Shown: in pieces, positions 36,701 through 45,549 of the stretch
Layout: each line of letters starts with the position of its first letter
Position numbering within the stretch: the stretch's first letter is position 1
Origin: Pyxicephalus adspersus
Taxonomy: Eukaryota; Chordata; Amphibia; Anura; Pyxicephalidae
Direction of reading: 5' to 3'
DNA: 64,000 bases
Assembly: GCF_032062135.1 (NCBI RefSeq)
Contig: NC_092864.1
Location: 16,317,762 to 16,381,761 of the forward strand
Position numbers and translations under genes: made by a program
Notes under the pieces: generated by a model
Seen by the model: the letters and a program-made list of their open reading frames with translations, nothing else
What the model was told of the DNA's origin: nothing
Database searches by the model: none

Positions 36701-37756
36701 CATCTGTAACAAAAAATAATGGTCATAGTGGTCTGTAGCCACAGGCCAGGTAAATAGAAATCTCATGGGCATCAGAAACAAAAAAAATAAAAAAATAAAA
36801 ATGATGGTGGAGGTGTAGCCACAGGCCAGGTAAATGGAAATCCCCAGCATTTTATGTGGACAATGCAGTTCCTGCATTTCTACCTTCACCACTGCAAAAT
36901 CAGATTGCTAAGAAATTGAAATTCAACTGCATTATAGCCCAGCCCTGAAAGTGTTAATAGGCTCCCAACATGTGACTGCATTACATTGCAAAACATGGCT
37001 ACTTCCTAATTTGTAGGAGAAGCATCCAATGCAACAATGTTTTTTTTCCCCCCATGGCCGGATTAGCAGCAAGACATAGGATCTAACCCAAGCTGACAGC
37101 TCACTAGTACCCAGCAACCCCTCCCCTCCAAGCCAGTCATTCTTCTCTCCGCAGTCATGTGACCACTCGCCAGCTGCTGGAATCACCCGTGTGACGTCAC
37201 CACACCGGGCTCCCCCACGGGGAAAAAAATATCCAATCATAATAAAAAAAAGAAAAAAAATCCCGAACCGACTCGGGCGGTGGAAGCGGAAACGACCGAA
37301 GTGTGACACAGAAACACAGAAGGAGGAGACAAGCCTAGCAACCAGTGAACCGAGGAGATGGGAAGATGGCAGGATGGAGCTGGTCACATGATGAGGGAAT
37401 AAGAAGCTGGAAATGAAGCCCATCTGCCCAACCCATTACACAGCCATAACCCAACCCGGAATGTCAGTGACAAAAAACACGTCCTATGTGCCAGATCATT
37501 TACAGACATTTATATCACAATATTAACAAATACCCTACCATAAAATACAAAACAAATATAATGCACACTCATACATTTCCCACAGGCAGCAGCCATTGTG
37601 AGGGGCTATAACCCCCCCCTCTGCCATTATCACTATGGTTACTGCTCTGACGTAAAATATGAAGGAGCTCTCACCGCTGAACACCATGGCTGATGAGGCT
37701 CCCATGACAGCGAAGAAGGCGGAGTACTCCGGAGCGTTGGCGTCGGCGGAGGACAT
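23232..37756 (-). CDS. ATP6V0C: ATP6V0C, V-type proton ATPase 16-kDa proteolipid subunit c (complete, 3 exons)
   Basis: The spliced product has 156 residues (human is 155 as I recall). Coding exons are 37675-37756, 24646-24829 and 23232-23436, all GT-AG and in frame to TAA; intron 1 is 12,845 bp and intron 2 is 1,209 bp. The protein forms the proton-carrying c-ring of the V0 sector in lysosomal, endosomal and Golgi membranes. It has four hydrophobic helices, roughly residues 12-34, 54-76, 93-115 and 132-153, arranged as two related hairpins. Helix 4 holds the essential carboxylate at Glu140 within [11 protein letters not shown], corresponding to human Glu139. The start has a good context (A at -3). 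Identity to mammalian ATP6V0C is very high outside the first ten residues, so this is not a processed copy: introns are present and the frame is intact. AMDHD2 follows about 5.3 kb downstream on the same strand, the order known in human. Confidence 0.98.
24123..24365. repeat. hAT-like MITE family A, copy 2
   Basis: Reverse-oriented copy in ATP6V0C intron 2, starting CAGTGATTCTCAACCAGG and containing GCAGAGGTTGCTAGGGGTTCC and GAGCTGTGGATAT. Confidence 0.7.
24646..24829 (-). CDS. ATP6V0C: ATP6V0C coding exon 2
   Basis: Encodes residues 28-88: the LGAAYGTAK glycine-rich turn, [11 protein letters not shown] loop, and helix 2 ([19 protein letters not shown]). Acceptor CACAG, donor GTGGGT. It ends within Arg89. 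Confidence 0.97.
24900..27380. other. ATP6V0C intron 1, distal part, no feature recognised
   Basis: AT-rich intronic DNA with a T-run near 25107-25120 and an A-run near 26468-26484. I find no exon, RNA gene or clear repeat. Confidence 0.55.
27383..28352. mobile_element. TTAA-flanked DNA transposon interrupted by the assembly gap
   Basis: Left end TTAACCACCTGAGCGTT (27383) and right end reading, in reverse complement, TTAACCACCTAGCCGTT form near-matching terminal inverted repeats that begin with TTAA at 27383-27386 and 28349-28352. TTAA targets are typical of piggyBac and Kolobok elements. The interior contains the 656-base gap, so coding capacity and true length are unknown. Confidence 0.7.
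27548..28203. other. Assembly gap (656 N)
   Basis: Run of N inside a transposon in ATP6V0C intron 1. Its true length may differ. Confidence 1.
28383..31340. other. ATP6V0C intron 1, middle part, no gene recognised
   Basis: AT-rich intronic sequence starting with a T-run near 28381-28402 and including an (AAAT)n tract at about 29861-29892. No exon or RNA gene identified. Confidence 0.55.
31349..31770. repeat. Palindromic MITE with GCACGTG-type ends
   Basis: The left end ACGTGCAATAATTGTC and right end GATAATTGCACGT are inverted copies, and internal ACGATT / AATCGT motifs mirror each other through the element. The full stretch is about 420 bp. No coding capacity; the ORFs inside are chance. 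Superfamily unassigned. Confidence 0.65.
33063..33151. repeat. Compact 89-bp hairpin in ATP6V0C intron 1
   Basis: Arms 33063-33084 and 33130-33151 are reverse complements at 21 of 22 positions, around a 45-nt loop. A further CAATCAT match extends the stem outward after a small bulge. It may be a tiny MITE or a hairpin RNA; expression is unknown. Confidence 0.7.
34761..34817 (-). repeat. LINE/SINE 3' tail fragment
   Basis: Minus strand: TGTACAGCACTGCATATTAT followed by GTTGGGGC and AAATCCTGTTTATTA, the decayed 3' tail of the LINE seen at 50980-51345. Confidence 0.6.
36000..36985. repeat. Diverged local repeat block near ATP6V0C promoter
   Basis: Related segments recur: CAGATTGCTAA near 36293 and 36903, CAGCCCTGAAAG near 36332 and 36940, GGCATG(T/C)GAT near 36361 and 36612, and the ACAGGCCAGGTAAAT segment near 36740 and 36820. 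An A-run (36670-36699) splits the block. Units are irregular, about 250-350 bp apart. Confidence 0.6.
37155..37164 (+). promoter_or_regulatory. M-box/CLEAR-like E-box in ATP6V0C intron 1
   Basis: GTCATGTGAC, identical (opposite strand) to the site at 38002-38011. A related GTCACATGAT is at 37383-37392. The three sites flank coding exon 1. Confidence 0.4.
37192..37199. promoter_or_regulatory. Palindromic CRE
   Basis: Full TGACGTCA (CREB/ATF palindrome) about 480 bp inside ATP6V0C intron 1, 28 bp from the E-box at 37155 and within the CpG-rich zone. Motif match only. Confidence 0.35.
37675..37756 (-). CDS. ATP6V0C: ATP6V0C coding exon 1
   Basis: Encodes residues 1-27 and one base of Ala28. 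It holds the start ATG and most of helix 1 ([18 protein letters not shown]). Donor GTGAGA. It lies inside a CpG-rich segment. Confidence 0.96.
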
Positions 37757-38060
37757 GGTGCTGTCGGTTCTGGGCTGTGTCCGCTGACAGTGGCTGAAAA
37801 GAGAAAATAAACCTCCGAAAAGGGAGCGAGATAAAAGCCGAGGGGGAAGGAGCTGACGGAGACACGGAGCTACGGGAGGAAGGAGAAGGGGAGCGGGGCT
37901 TGTCCTGTCACACAGTCTGCACCTCTCACACTAGAGGAGCTGAAGCGCCGCTCGCTGCTCTAAATACTTCACCGCAGCACAAAATGGCGGTCGGCCGGGC
38001 GGTCACATGACGCGGCGCTTCACTGGGTTATGTGAAACCCCGCCCACGGGTGGACTGAAC
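37757..38060 (-). promoter_or_regulatory. ATP6V0C promoter, CpG-rich
   Basis: GC- and CpG-rich DNA directly upstream of the ATP6V0C start, in contrast with the AT-rich surroundings. It has no clear TATA box at a suitable distance. It contains the YY1-like AAAATGGCGG (37981-37990), an E-box GTCACATGAC (38002-38011) and a GC-box-like CGCCCAC stretch near 38041. This is typical of a housekeeping promoter. The exact start site cannot be read from sequence. Confidence 0.65.
38002..38011 (-). promoter_or_regulatory. M-box/CLEAR-like E-box upstream of ATP6V0C
   Basis: On the minus strand reads GTCATGTGAC: it contains the MITF/TFEB M-box core TCATGTG and differs from the CLEAR consensus at one base. 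The identical 10-mer occurs on the plus strand at 37155-37164 in early intron 1. Confidence 0.45.
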
Positions 38061-38733
38061 CATTCCGTCAGCGAGCGGGGGCGCCGTTTCCGATTGTTAC
38101 GGAATATTTTAGGGTTATGGTTATCAGCAGAGGCTGAGAAACTTGCGTGGGAATTTTATTTACTTCCTACGTCAGCTGTCGTTTTATCGAGAACCCTAGG
38201 CTGACTTGTCCCGCCGGTTTCAGCTGGTAGCGGCCAGGCCGGGGGTAGCACAAGGTACGTCAGGCAGCCTTCATTGGAATAATAGAGTGCTGCTAGGTAG
38301 ATCTGGTTCTGGCCAGGGGGTGATGGGGAGGCTGGGTGCACCTCACAGGCCCGGCTGACATTCTTATTCTGTATGACCAGGGCACACAGTATTGTGTCAG
38401 TGATAAAAAAATGACAGATATTATAATGACCAGTCAGGTCAGTTGCCTGGTAAAAATGTAAAATGAAGGACCTGAGCTAAATAAATAAATAAAATAAAAA
38501 TGGTGGGCATTGGGTTTTAGTGGCCCATTTGGACATGTCCGTTCTTTAGAAATGCAATGTTTTTTGCTAGCGAATTCCAAGTACCAGCCCTTGTGAATGG
38601 CAACCAAACACGTCAACCCTGTGTTTCTCAATTTTATTAACATGAAACCTCTGCTATAATTACTATATCCACAGCTCAGATCAGTAGGAAGAATGTCAGC
38701 TTTATAGATAGCCATAGACATCATTGGTGTCAC

Positions 38734-39282
38734 CTAAAGCGTACATAAACTCAGAAATTTCACTTTACATAAAAGGGTAGACAACCTTTTTATGTAAGGT
38801 AAAAATTATGTTTGTTTGCTTTTTTTTTTAAGTGCAACACCTTTTTATTAAAACAAAAAAAAAAAAAGGTTGAAGCACCACCCCCTAGTTTTAGATTGAA
38901 TGAATGGGAGCGCAAAGCCTCCCGGGATACCTACGCCACGCATCCTGAGAGGCTCTTGGGTGCTCCTTCTGTGCATGCTCGAGTATCTCAGGCATGCACC
39001 TTTCCATCAAAAGGGAAAAAAATTGCCGATCTCATGCATTCGCAGTGAGATCAGCAAGTTATTTTCCCAATCTACGTCACCCGAACTCGCACCTGGGTCG
39101 GTGATGTAGGAAGAAAACCCAAAAGAAGAGGCGATCGCCCAGTGCACCGGTCTGAAGTCAGATAGCGGGGTGGCATGGGACCCGATGGAAGAGACCGCTG
39201 GACCGATCGACTGCTCTGCAGGATTGAAGGTAAGGGTATTTTTTTTTGTTTTGGGTGAGGTTTGAGTTTAATTCCTCTTTAA
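38734..39282 (-). mobile_element. TTAA-type (Kolobok/T2- or piggyBac-like) MITE, inverted unit 1
   Basis: Ends CTAAAGCGTACATAAACTCA and TTTGAGTTTAATTCCTCTTTAA. It is the reverse-oriented relative of the unit at 39279-39767 and shares its internal TGCATGC/CTCAGGCATGC, CGATC and poly-A/T landmarks. It shares the central TTAA (39279-39282) with that unit. Confidence 0.7.
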
Positions 39283-39767
39283 AGAGCAACTAAACTCAAA
39301 AGTACCCAACAACAACAAAAATCCACTTACCTTCAATCACGCAGAGCAGTCCGATCCATCCAGAGGTCACTGCTATCAGGTCCCACGTCAGCCTGGCATC
39401 GATCTTTGGGCCAGCGCTCCTGGCGCCACCATCTTCTCTTTTTTCAGCTTCTTCTTCCTACGTCACCCGACCCAGTCGCGAGATCAGGTGACGTAGATGG
39501 GAAAAAACTTGCCGGACTTTTTTCCTTTCGACAAAAGTGCGCCTTCTGCGCATGCCTGAGATGCTTGGGCATGAGCAGAAGGAGCACCCAAGAGCTTCCC
39601 GGCCTAGGCGATCAAAAATTAGGCGATGGTGCTGCACCCTTTTTTTTTTTTTTTTAAAAGGGTGTTGCTCTTAAAAAACAAAACAAACAACAGAATTTTT
39701 ACTTTACATAAAAGAGTTGTCTACCCTTTGATGTAAAGTAAAAATTCTGAGTTTAGGTACGCTTTAA
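39279..39767 (+). mobile_element. TTAA-type MITE, unit 2
   Basis: Starts TTAAAGAGCAACTAAACTCA and ends TGAGTTTAGGTACGCTTTAA. Similar in order and content to the copy at 41848-42361 (TTACCTTCAATC, CGCATGCCTGAGATGCTT, GGGTGTTGC and TAAAGTAAAAAT). Confidence 0.75.
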
Positions 39768-40335
39768 GATCCCTCAAAGAACCCCTAGCAACCTCTGGAG
39801 AAACCCCCAGACTCCACAGAACCCTGTTTGAGAAACACTGCTTTAACCGGACACCCATTGGATGCACCCACACAACACACTACTACTAAAATGGAAAACA
39901 TAAAATATATGAAAGATTAATATACTTATATTACCAACTAGGTTCTGACCATATTGCCAAAGCAAAGGTGACACCACTGAGTCTTCCAGAAGATTTTAGG
40001 AAAGACGACCACACAGGAGCGTCATCCCTTGACCTCAGATCTGCTGGAAGACCCATTGGCGTCACCTTGGTCAGGTAAGTATATCTGTCTCCTGTTAGGT
40101 TTTCTTCTTTTTTTTAACTCTTCTTAGGCTGAAGGATGTGCAGTAGTGCATATTTGTATCTAATATACCATTAAATACCAATTTCTATGTTTTCTAGCTG
40201 GGCTTTTCCTGCTGAATGGAAGGTTTGCTCATTTGGCAGCCCTTTCAACAACACAAAAGCAAAGTGTAAGCAAAAATGTTTTTTCATTGTTTATATTTAT
40301 GTTTTTTCATGTTTTGTTTTTTTACATAGAAATTG

Positions 40336-40965
40336 TTTAATAAAAAAACTTAAAGTGTCATAATCAGAGATGATCATCTTGAGATAATACAAGATTAAAC
40401 ACGTTCAGTGGGTTGGAGAGTCTCCAGCTTTGCCGGGATGGCACTGTGATGTCCTCCATGCCAGCAGAAATCCTCCGAGCCCTGCGCCAGAATCAGTCTG
40501 ATTTCAGACAAATATATTAGAAAGTTTGCTCAGACCGTGGAGCTTCTGTTTGCCATGGAAGGTTGGCTTTAAATCTGAAGCTTTCATGAAACTGATCTCT
40601 GCTTATTCTTCTCCTTGATTAGGCACCACCAGTAGGGTGACACTGCTCTGGTCCTGTCTCCTAATCATGCTCCTGAGTTGTCATGCTGTCACATGGGCTT
40701 CTGAATAATGCAGAGAGTGGTCAACACAGATTACACAGGTAGGTACATTGGGTCTGATTTATTAAAGATCTGAAGACTGAAGAAGATAGACTTTCATCAG
40801 TAAACCTGGGTGGTCCAGCAAACCTGGAATAGATCTGGTCTATTCAAATAGCAAATGACTTTTAAGAAATCCATTTCAGGTTTGCTGGGTCACCCAGGTT
40901 CACTGGTGAAAGTGTATCCTCTCCAGCTTTGGAAAGCTTTAATAAACCAGGCCCATTGTTTTTAC
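40336..40965 (+). repeat. Composite repeat block, copy 1
   Basis: A body of about 400 bp (TCATAATCAGAGATGATCAT through CACAGGTAGGTACATTGG) joined directly to a palindromic MITE at 40749-40964. The same two parts with the same junction occur inverted at 49411-50035, so they are one composite unit. Confidence 0.75.
40749..40964. repeat. Palindromic MITE, GCCTGATTTATTAAAGC family, copy a
   Basis: Ends GGTCTGATTTATTAAAG and CTTTAATAAACCAGGCCC are inverted copies; internal GGTTTGCTGG / CCAGCAAACC also mirror. Related copies: 44294, 45448 (half), 49183, 49411 and 50090 (half). Confidence 0.75.
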
Positions 40966-41259
40966 CATGGGCTATGAAACCATCTCTGGAAGATGTATAG
41001 GCAGGAAGGGACTGGAGGATATCAGCAGCATTGGGAGCAGCAATTTGGGCTAGAAATATTGTCTGTTATTCCAACAAACAGCCGCGGCCAACAGACTTAA
41101 ATATGGAGCTTCAGCAGGACAATTTATTCATGTTTTTGTGCACATAGATAGAGTATGATACAGTCCATGGCCAACTGGCTTCCTGTGTCTAAAGGCACTC
41201 TAGATACAAATCTTACCTAGGTGTTCATAAGTATGAGCTTTAATAAATGTCTATAGATC

Positions 41260-41485
41260 ACAGCTTCTCAACCAGGGTTTATCCAAAGGTTGCTAGGGCT
41301 TCCTTGAACAATTTGTAAGGTCAGTTTAAATAATCTCTTTGGCTATCTGTAAGTAGGAATTCTCCCGATGGCCAGCAATGTAAAAGGAATTCTGTGGATA
41401 TAGTAATTATAGAAGTGGTTCTTTGAAGACATGAAAGTTATTTCAAGGCTTCCCGCATGTTAAAAGGTTATGAATATAGCTGCTA
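41260..41485. repeat. hAT-like MITE family A, copy 3
   Basis: Starts CAGCTTCTCAACCAGGG, contains AAGGTTGCTAGGGCTTCC and TGAAAGTTATTTCAAGGC. Reverse orientation relative to copy 1. Confidence 0.65.
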
Positions 41486-41847
41486 TGGAGTTTCACTGGC
41501 ATTTTTAAATTACTCAGAAATCTTCAGAAATGTTGGCTTCAGACAGCAATGGCGAACAACTTTCTAAACATTTGAAAACAATTTACTAACTGCTACTGGT
41601 ATCATATATCTGGGCAGTTGGTGTAAGCCTAAGCAGATCTCTTGCCACATGTTGCAAACTGTATTTGCATTATAGTTACATAGTAAATCAGGTTGAACAA
41701 AAACATAAATCCATCAATTTCAACCACTAGGAAATAAACATATCCCAGATATAAAACCCTATGGACATAGGAAACAGTTAGTACCTATTTTAGGTTATAT
41801 CAAAAACACAAAATAAATAAAAGGGGCTTTTTAGTTATAACAAAATA

Positions 41848-42361
41848 TTAAAGCGGAAGTAAACCCAAAACAAAAAAATCACGCTTACCTTTAATCCCAC
41901 AGATTAGTCTATGCGTTGGTAGGTTTCTTCCATTGGGCCCTGCGTCCTCCTGGCATCTGTCTTCTGAGCGCCAGGCGCCGACATCCTCTTCTCTCTTTTT
42001 CCTGATTCTTCTTCCTATATCACTGCACAGGCGCGAGATTGGGTGACGTACATTGGGAGAAAAATTGCCAATTTTTTGGCAATTTTTTTCTATTGATGAA
42101 AGGGCTCCTTCTACACATGCCTGAGATGCTTAGGCATGCGCAGAAGGAGCAGCCAAGAGCCTCCCTGGATGCGTGACGTAGGTATCAGGGTAGACGCTGC
42201 ACTTCCATTAATTCTTGTGCAGTAGGCAGCGTTCTCCCTTTTTTTTTTTGAAAAGGGTGTTGCACTTAAAAAAAAAGTCACAAACAAAATTTTTACTTTA
42301 AATAAAAAGGTTGTCTACACTTAACTGTAAAGTAAAAAATCTGAGTTTAGGTCCACTTTAG
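41848..42361 (+). mobile_element. TTAA-type MITE, third unit
   Basis: Begins TTAAAGCGGAAGTAAACCC at 41848 and ends CTGAGTTTAGGTCCACTTTAG at 42361. The last TTAA has decayed to TTAG. Non-coding. Confidence 0.7.
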
Positions 42362-42499
42362 TTTAACCAAGTGACATAATAAATAAAAATCACACATTTA
42401 ATTCACATTGAATATCAACATAGCTATGTCCACAAATGACTCTTGTTATACATGCTCTATAAACCCCATCTTAAAATACATTAAACATGTTCAGCATGA

Positions 42500-43740
42500 T
42501 CCATTTCCTAGAAACCTCCAAGGCCAACATGTTTCGTGGAATTAAATCCACTTCTTCAGGAGCACATTATATCTGGAGGAATCATGCAGCTCAGTACCAA
42601 GATGATGATCTTGCCACAACATGCCGTGTCCTTGTAAATTCCTGATTTTGTTTCTTTATTCCCATTTAGCTTCCAACAAATGTTTGCTTTCTTCTCTGTT
42701 CTGCAACAGCCAATCACATGTAGCAAGTTTACTTTTTTGTGAAGTAAACTGTTTTATTGGTGGGTGGTGACTATACACAGAATACTTGCCGATTATGGCA
42801 CATACTTACTTTGTGCTGTTGCCCTGCAGTGATGACAGGTCCATGGCGGACTTGTGTGGAGCCAGTGATCCTGCTCACTGATTGGATGATGTAACCCATC
42901 CGCGTGTGCAGAAGATGTATATATCCTCGGTGATGCTGGACACAGATCCAAGCTCTTATTTACATGGCACATGCACCGGGTAGTTTAGAGCTGAAAAAAA
43001 ACTGACCATAGTTGCATTCCATGTCTCTTTTGTCAAATATTACGACCTACTGGTGGTTTTGTTTTCTTGGTTTAGGGCCACTTTAACTAGGTGAAAATGT
43101 CCACTCACATTGCATCTATTAAAATATTTTAAGGGTATGGAGGTCTTGGAATATTTTCTATGGGGTCTCATCATGTAGAGTTACAACTCTATTGTAGCTC
43201 CGAGCAGTTCATAACAAAACACCTTGGAATCTCTTAACTTGTTGTAAAGTAAAACAATGGCTGTGTTATGGCAATTCAAATATTTATATATTGTCAACAG
43301 TAGATGAGCTTTAAATCAATCTATCACTGACCATGGTAGCCGCAATCACTGGGAGGTAATTCATACTCATGCTTGGTCCATCCATGCGGCCATGATAGCA
43401 CAGCTGTGTCCTGCGGAAATGCAAGATATTGATTTGAATGGGCTGCCTACCACATGACAGCACAGGAAAAAAACTGCATGGAGTATTTATTTGTTTACAA
43501 CACACAGTACTTGTGTATATCAGCAAGGTGCGTTTGGGCACGATTCAAAATAAATGTCACTGCAGCACATTAACACATGCTGCATGTGTTACAGTGTGCT
43601 GCTGTACTATATTTCACAGATGTGAACCCAGAATTAAAGTTTGGAGCAGAAGCTTCCTAATTTACCTTTCATATTCAGGTATCTCATTCCCCTCTCAGCA
43701 TTTATTTGGCAGTTTGATAGCTTTCTAATCTTAACACACA
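42500..43740. other. Non-coding stretch with a decayed repeat module
   Basis: Near 42526-42563 the minus strand reads CTCCTGAAGAAGTGGATTTA then CCACGAAACATGTTGG, the same type of module as GAGGAAGCC...GGCGAAATGCGTCGGG at 47178-47208. Nothing gene-like is recognised. Confidence 0.4.
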
Positions 43741-44293
43741 GCAGGAATACAGGAGGAGATCTGAGAGCAAAGTGTGCAGACCCAACTTGAATTCTATCAT
43801 TGCATCACTTATAAACCTTGAGATTTGATTGCTCCACAGTGCCTGTAACTACAGAGGTTGGTGAAGACTTGCTTTAAAACATATTTACTGATTATTAAGG
43901 GAATGTAAATAATCGAATATCCTTTTATTAATGCAGCAGCACAGTTCTATTTTAGGGGCTCATGGCACCGCAGCCTCTGATATCCTTATAGTTTCAGAAA
44001 TGCTGGGTTACCACACAGTTATATAGCTGACCTTACTTGTCATTATAAAGGCAATGAATATGAAATGATTACAGTATTGTACTGGATGAAACCAGTGACT
44101 GAATTTCATTGTTTAGTGTTTAAAAGTGTGGGGTAAACCGGTTATAGCACTTTAATCATAAATACATAAAACACAATAGGACGTTTAAAATTTGTCAGAC
44201 CTTTTAAAGTGTTTCTTTGACAGACGTAAGAATTCTTCTGTTTCCTTACAATTTAAAGGACGACCTTAAAAAAACTAATATTTCGTTACATAC

Positions 44294-44536
44294 ATTGGGC
44301 CTGATTTATTAAAGCTTTTCAGTACTGGAGAAGATATACTATCATGGGAGAACCTGGCTGATCTAGCAAACATGGGACAGATTTTTTTTAAAAATCATTT
44401 GCTATTACTTAGCAAATTTGTAATCCTAGACCAGATCCATTTAAGGTTTGCTGGATTATCCAGGTTCTCCCATCATAGACTATCTTGTCCCCAAGTCTAT
44501 CTCCAGACTTGGGGAGCTTTAATAAATCAGACCCAT
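44294..44536. repeat. Palindromic MITE, GCCTGATTTATTAAAGC family, copy b
   Basis: Begins TTGGGCCTGATTTATTAAAG and ends CTTTAATAAATCAGACCCAT, with mirrored GGGAGAACCTGG and CCAGGTTCTCCC inside. Confidence 0.75.
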
Positions 44537-45405
44537 AGTATATCTTCATTTAGAATCAATAAACCCACATTGGTCTTATCATATACTATGTATACATATT
44601 TACATTTATAAAACACAAGAACATCCTCCTATTACATAAACAGAGAATAGATGGTGTGATAGTTTATAAACAAATATTGGATGAATGTCATATATGCATA
44701 GCCAAAAACTTTTTCCTGGATACACAACAGGAAATTTTCCCAGATTGAGAATTCCCGTCAAAGGTGTCCCCTTCATAGTTCACTTTCACCTCTTTCTGTA
44801 CTGACAACTAAAATATTGGATTTCTCCTTTATTTCTGTCTCAGTTTCTGAGAAGCAGATTGTCTCAAAACATAAAGCCAAGCTAAACCCAAAATTCTAAT
44901 AGCAGTGGATAAGTGAATACAAACATTATAGAGGAGCAAAGTGGTGGACGGGACACCTGTTCAAATGTGTTTGCATGCTGCACTGCAGATCCTTTCCTCT
45001 CATCTCTGGATTCATCTGGTGGGAAGGTCATAGAAGTGTGAGCATGTGACTCACAAAGTAGGAAGAACAATGAATGGTAGAATGGTAGACTACATTTCTC
45101 AACACCTCTGCAAGAGATAAGACATTATTAGTGTTTACAGAAAGGAGATGGACAATTATAGGACCCCAGTATATTACCAGAAAGCTCAGGCACAAAGTGT
45201 AAGGGTTTCTATAGATAAGTGCACAGTTATGGAAAACTACGGCTAAAAAATGTTTTTTTTCTAAAGGTAATAATCTGTACTATTTAACAGCACTGATTTC
45301 AAAACCTTCATGTTCAGTTATGCCATAGTTGGGTTTTAAATTGCCCATTAAGGCCGTAAAGTATCAAGTGGATACTTACCCCTACCTCTAGGAATGTCAA
45401 TTCAC

Positions 45406-45447
45406 TGTCCACCAAAGTGAACAGTCCACTGTTCACTTTGGTGGACA
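45406..45447. repeat. Perfect 19-bp-arm hairpin
   Basis: Arms 45406-45424 and 45429-45447 are exact reverse complements with a 4-nt TCCA loop. It sits where the left half of the neighbouring palindromic MITE (right half 45448-45530) should be. Confidence 0.85.
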
Positions 45448-45530
45448 AATACAGGTTTACTGGATCACCCAGCTTCACTGATGAAAGTATATCCTCTCCA
45501 GGCTTGGAGAGCTTTAATAAATCAGGGCTA
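45448..45530. repeat. Palindromic MITE, right half only
   Basis: CAGGTTTACTGGATCACCC through GAGCTTTAATAAATCAGGGC. The expected left half is missing. Confidence 0.6.
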
Positions 45531-45549
45531 GGTCCAGATCTCCTCTCTC

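Larger units (their letters stand above)
38619..39840. mobile_element. hAT-like MITE family A, copy 6, split by a nested insertion
   Basis: Left half 38619-38733 starts CTGTGTTTCTCAA and right half 39768-39840 ends TTTGAGAAACACTG. Flanks CGTCAACC / CTTTAACC match at 6 of 8 positions, suiting an old hAT 8-bp duplication. The element at 38734-39767 interrupts it. Confidence 0.75.

Noticed and set aside
36932..37423. 163-codon open frame on the minus strand near the ATP6V0C CpG island
   Set aside because: Lies in intron 1 across repeat and CpG-rich DNA; no similarity to known proteins, and GC-rich DNA has few stops by chance.
45406..45447. miRNA precursor
   Set aside because: A 42-bp perfect hairpin with a 4-nt loop is too short for a normal pre-miRNA and lies within transposon debris.
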